DNA from: Microcoleus sp. AS-A8
GTDB taxonomy: Bacteria; Cyanobacteriota; Cyanobacteriia; Cyanobacteriales; Coleofasciculaceae
Direction of reading: 5' to 3'
DNA: 64,000 nucleotides
NCBI GenBank assembly: GCA_039962225.1
Contig: JAMPKV010000027.1
Coordinates: 1-64,000, forward strand
Shown: piece after piece, positions 62,281 to 64,000 of the stretch
Layout of the letters: each line of letters opens with the position of its first letter
Numbering within the stretch: the stretch's first letter is position 1
Position numbers and translations under genes: made by a program
Notes under the pieces: generated by a model
What the model was told of the DNA's origin: nothing
Databases searched by the model: none
What the model saw: only the letters and a program-made list of their open reading frames with translations

Positions 62281-62794
62281 CGGTCTATTTTCTGCGGCTG
62301 AGTTTGGTAGTGCGAGTAAAAGCGATCATGGAGATGCCTATTGTTAAGATTTTATAACAAAATGGAGGAGTGAGACGGTTTGAGGGGTGTGTTCGGCTCC
62401 CTTAATTTGAGATTTTTGTCTCTTGGCTTGCCCCAGTTGCTAGGCTAACGCCTCGCTTCACGAACATCGAACCAGTGTGCTTTGGGCAACTAGCTTGAAT
62501 AAGGGTTGCTTTCTCAATCCTTTAAAGAAAGCAAGGAAAAAATATAACTCTGAAATTGAAAAGTTTTACTGGAATCCGAAAGTCAGACTATGGCACGATT
62601 TTCAATGTATTGTATCTTGTGGGAGCGCACCCTGAGAAATAGTTAAACAATACACCAAACCACAATTAGGGGCTAGATTGAATAAATAAGAGGCATCGAG
62701 CCTCTTATTTATCATTGCGGTACCATCCCCATTGCCTAGCGGATGGGGAATTGCGCGAAATTCGTTAACACTATAAGCTCCTGTACCTCATAAT
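62281..62794. other. Intergenic region between rca and the SDR gene
   Basis: About 510 bases, no gene. It contains the SDR terminator hairpin at 62682-62712. The rca promoter should lie in the left part, near 62300-62400, where TTATAACAAAATGG offers no clear boxes. Confidence 0.45.
62682..62712 (-). terminator. Hairpin terminator downstream of the SDR gene
   Basis: ATAAATAAGAGGC (62682-62694) pairs with GCCTCTTATTTAT (62700-62712) in a perfect 13-bp stem with the loop ATCGA. The A/T arms provide a T tract on either strand, so it may be bidirectional. Confidence 0.8.
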
Positions 62795-63664
62795 CTAGGC
62801 GTTCACAACTTCACCACCATTGGGATGGAGAATTTGACCTGACATATAGGAGGAATCATCCGAAGCCAAAAACACATAGCAAGGAGCCACTTCTTCGGGT
62901 TGTCCAGCTCGCTGCATGGGTACTTGTGCGCCGAAGCTCTTCACCTTTTCCTCAGGAAACGTGGAGGGAATTAAGGGAGTCCAGATGGGGCCGGGAGCCA
63001 CACCATTCACGCGAATTTTCTTCTCAACCAAGGATTGCGATAGAGAGCGAGTAAAGGCAACGATCGCACCCTTAGTGGAAGAGTAGTCCAACAGTTGAGG
63101 ATTGCCCTTGTAGGCAGTGACGGACGTGGTATTGATGATGGTACTACCTTCCTTCAGGTGGGGTAGAGCGGCTTTGGCCATGAAAAACATACTAAAAATA
63201 TTGGTGCGGAAGGTGCGTTCCAGTTGCTCGGCTGTGATCTGTTCAATGCTCTCTTGGGGATGCTGTTCTGCGGCGTTGTTAATGAGAATATCCAGGTGCC
63301 CCAACTCCTGAACCGTTTGCTGTACCGCCTGTTGGCAGAACTGCTCGTCTCCTATATCCCCCTTGATCATCACACAGCGCTTGCCTTCGGCTTCCACCAG
63401 TCGCTTTGTTTCTTCTGCATCCTGGTCTTCGCTGAGGTACATGATTGCTACATCAGCTCCTTCTTTAGCGTAGAGGATTGCTACTGAACGACCAATGCCG
63501 CTATCACCACCCGTAATTAGAGCCACTTTGCCTTCTAGTTTCCCAGCAGCCCGATAATTAGAACCCTGTGCCTGGGGTTTGGGTGTCATTTCAGATTCAC
63601 TACCCGGTCGATGATCTTGGTGTTGTGGTGGTTGTAATTCCTGTTGTTGTTGAGCCTGAGTCAT
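62795..63664 (-). CDS. Short-chain dehydrogenase/reductase (YghA/YdaD-like)
   Basis: A 289-residue SDR. A Gln/His/Pro-rich leader (about 1-35) precedes the Rossmann fold with KVALITGGDSGIGRSVAILYAKEGADVAI near 45. The catalytic set is Ser in NTTSVTAYKG, Tyr and Lys in LLDYSSTKGAIVAF (YxxxK). The nucleotide motif NNAAEQHPQESIE and the C-terminus YMSGQILHPNGGEVVNA are typical of this stress-related subfamily, often called glucose/ribitol or aldehyde dehydrogenase. The substrate is unknown. Confidence 0.93.
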   Translation of the reverse strand: MTQAQQQQELQPPQHQDHRPGSESEMTPKPQAQGSNYRAAGKLEGKVALITGGDSGIGRSVAILYAKEGADVAIMYLSEDQDAEETKRLVEAEGKRCVMIKGDIGDEQFCQQAVQQTVQELGHLDILINNAAEQHPQESIEQITAEQLERTFRTNIFSMFFMAKAALPHLKEGSTIINTTSVTAYKGNPQLLDYSSTKGAIVAFTRSLSQSLVEKKIRVNGVAPGPIWTPLIPSTFPEEKVKSFGAQVPMQRAGQPEEVAPCYVFLASDDSSYMSGQILHPNGGEVVNA

Positions 63665-64000
63665 AGTTTTTTACCTTCTCTTGTCTATTAATTTTCAGAA
63701 TGTGTATGGTTTGTTCAGACCTCTAACACCTTAGAAAGAAGTTGCTCTTAGTTCTTGCCTCATTAGAAAGAAGTTTTTGCTATGCCTTTAGACTAGGTTA
63801 TTATTAACGACTTTAGTAATAATGCTTACAATTTAATAGTATTAAATACTTCTAAAATACTAAAAGATGTGGGCTGTTCAGTATACAAATTGGGTGCCAG
63901 ATGGCTCAACATAAATCTGATACCAAATTCCTATGAAATTTGGTATGACAAGAGATGAAAACTAAAAAATTACCCACAGAGTGAGTGGGTGTAGCTTTAC
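63665..64000. other. Right edge of window, no gene
   Basis: TTAGAAAGAAGTT occurs twice (about 63732 and 63763), and ATACCAAATTCCTATGAAATTTGGTAT near 63921-63947 (inverted arms ATACCAAATT / AATTTGGTAT) forms a hairpin. These are candidate regulatory elements for the SDR gene or for an unseen gene to the right. Confidence 0.4.

Overview
The window is cyanobacterial chromosome. The evidence is a form IB Rubisco operon with the chaperone rbcX between rbcL and rbcS, a Rubisco activase carrying a small-subunit-like tail, many cyanobacteria-restricted protein families (DUF4079, DUF1825, DUF2811), abundant GCGATCGC (HIP1) palindromes and dispersed short repeats. The repeat load, the IS relics and the CHAT/GUN4 gene suggest a large-genome filamentous lineage (inference; no rRNA is present to place it).

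Layout. 1-12 kb: housekeeping genes (glyQ, comEC, tRNA-Ser, a GAF/HD-GYP phosphodiesterase, pth, murF), with a cluster of DnaA-box-like sequences near 6.9 kb. 12-18 kb: a sparse region with a duplicated cassette (V4R-like protein plus Roadblock/LC7 protein, twice) followed by a small Arf/MglA-like GTPase. 18-19.5 kb: a tnpB-only IS200/IS605-type element abutting the 3' relic of an ISL3 transposase. 19.5-36 kb: M42 peptidase, PEP-CTERM GDSL hydrolase, SLH lipoprotein, lepB, pyrF, tyrS, class A PBP, a Pepco + CHAT-GUN4 conflict pair, panB and a propeller protein. 36.5-38.9 kb: rbcL-rbcX-rbcS. 58-64 kb: ffs (SRP RNA), small genes, an orphan CdiI-like immunity protein, Rubisco activase and an SDR.

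The central discovery is a complete type V-K CRISPR-associated transposon (CAST) of about 19.06 kb (38975-58032) between the Rubisco operon and ffs. It holds tnsB, tnsC and tniQ, then cargo, then cas12k, a tracrRNA region, a three-repeat array, a truncated homing repeat-spacer, and terminal repeats at both ends. The cargo is a phage-like ORF, a type I restriction-modification locus with a frameshifted hsdR, an AlbA-type ATPase-like gene, a putative RHH/HTH regulator with palindromic sites, two small plasmid-type genes and a GmrSD-like nuclease.

Four things stand out. The homing spacer matches 18 nt of the SRP RNA gene next to the element, behind a GTA PAM, whereas V-K elements are known for homing to tRNA genes. 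The tracrRNA anti-repeat pairs perfectly with the homing repeat but imperfectly with the array repeats. TnsC has lost both Walker A and Walker B consensus residues. No matching 5-bp target duplication is visible at the ends.
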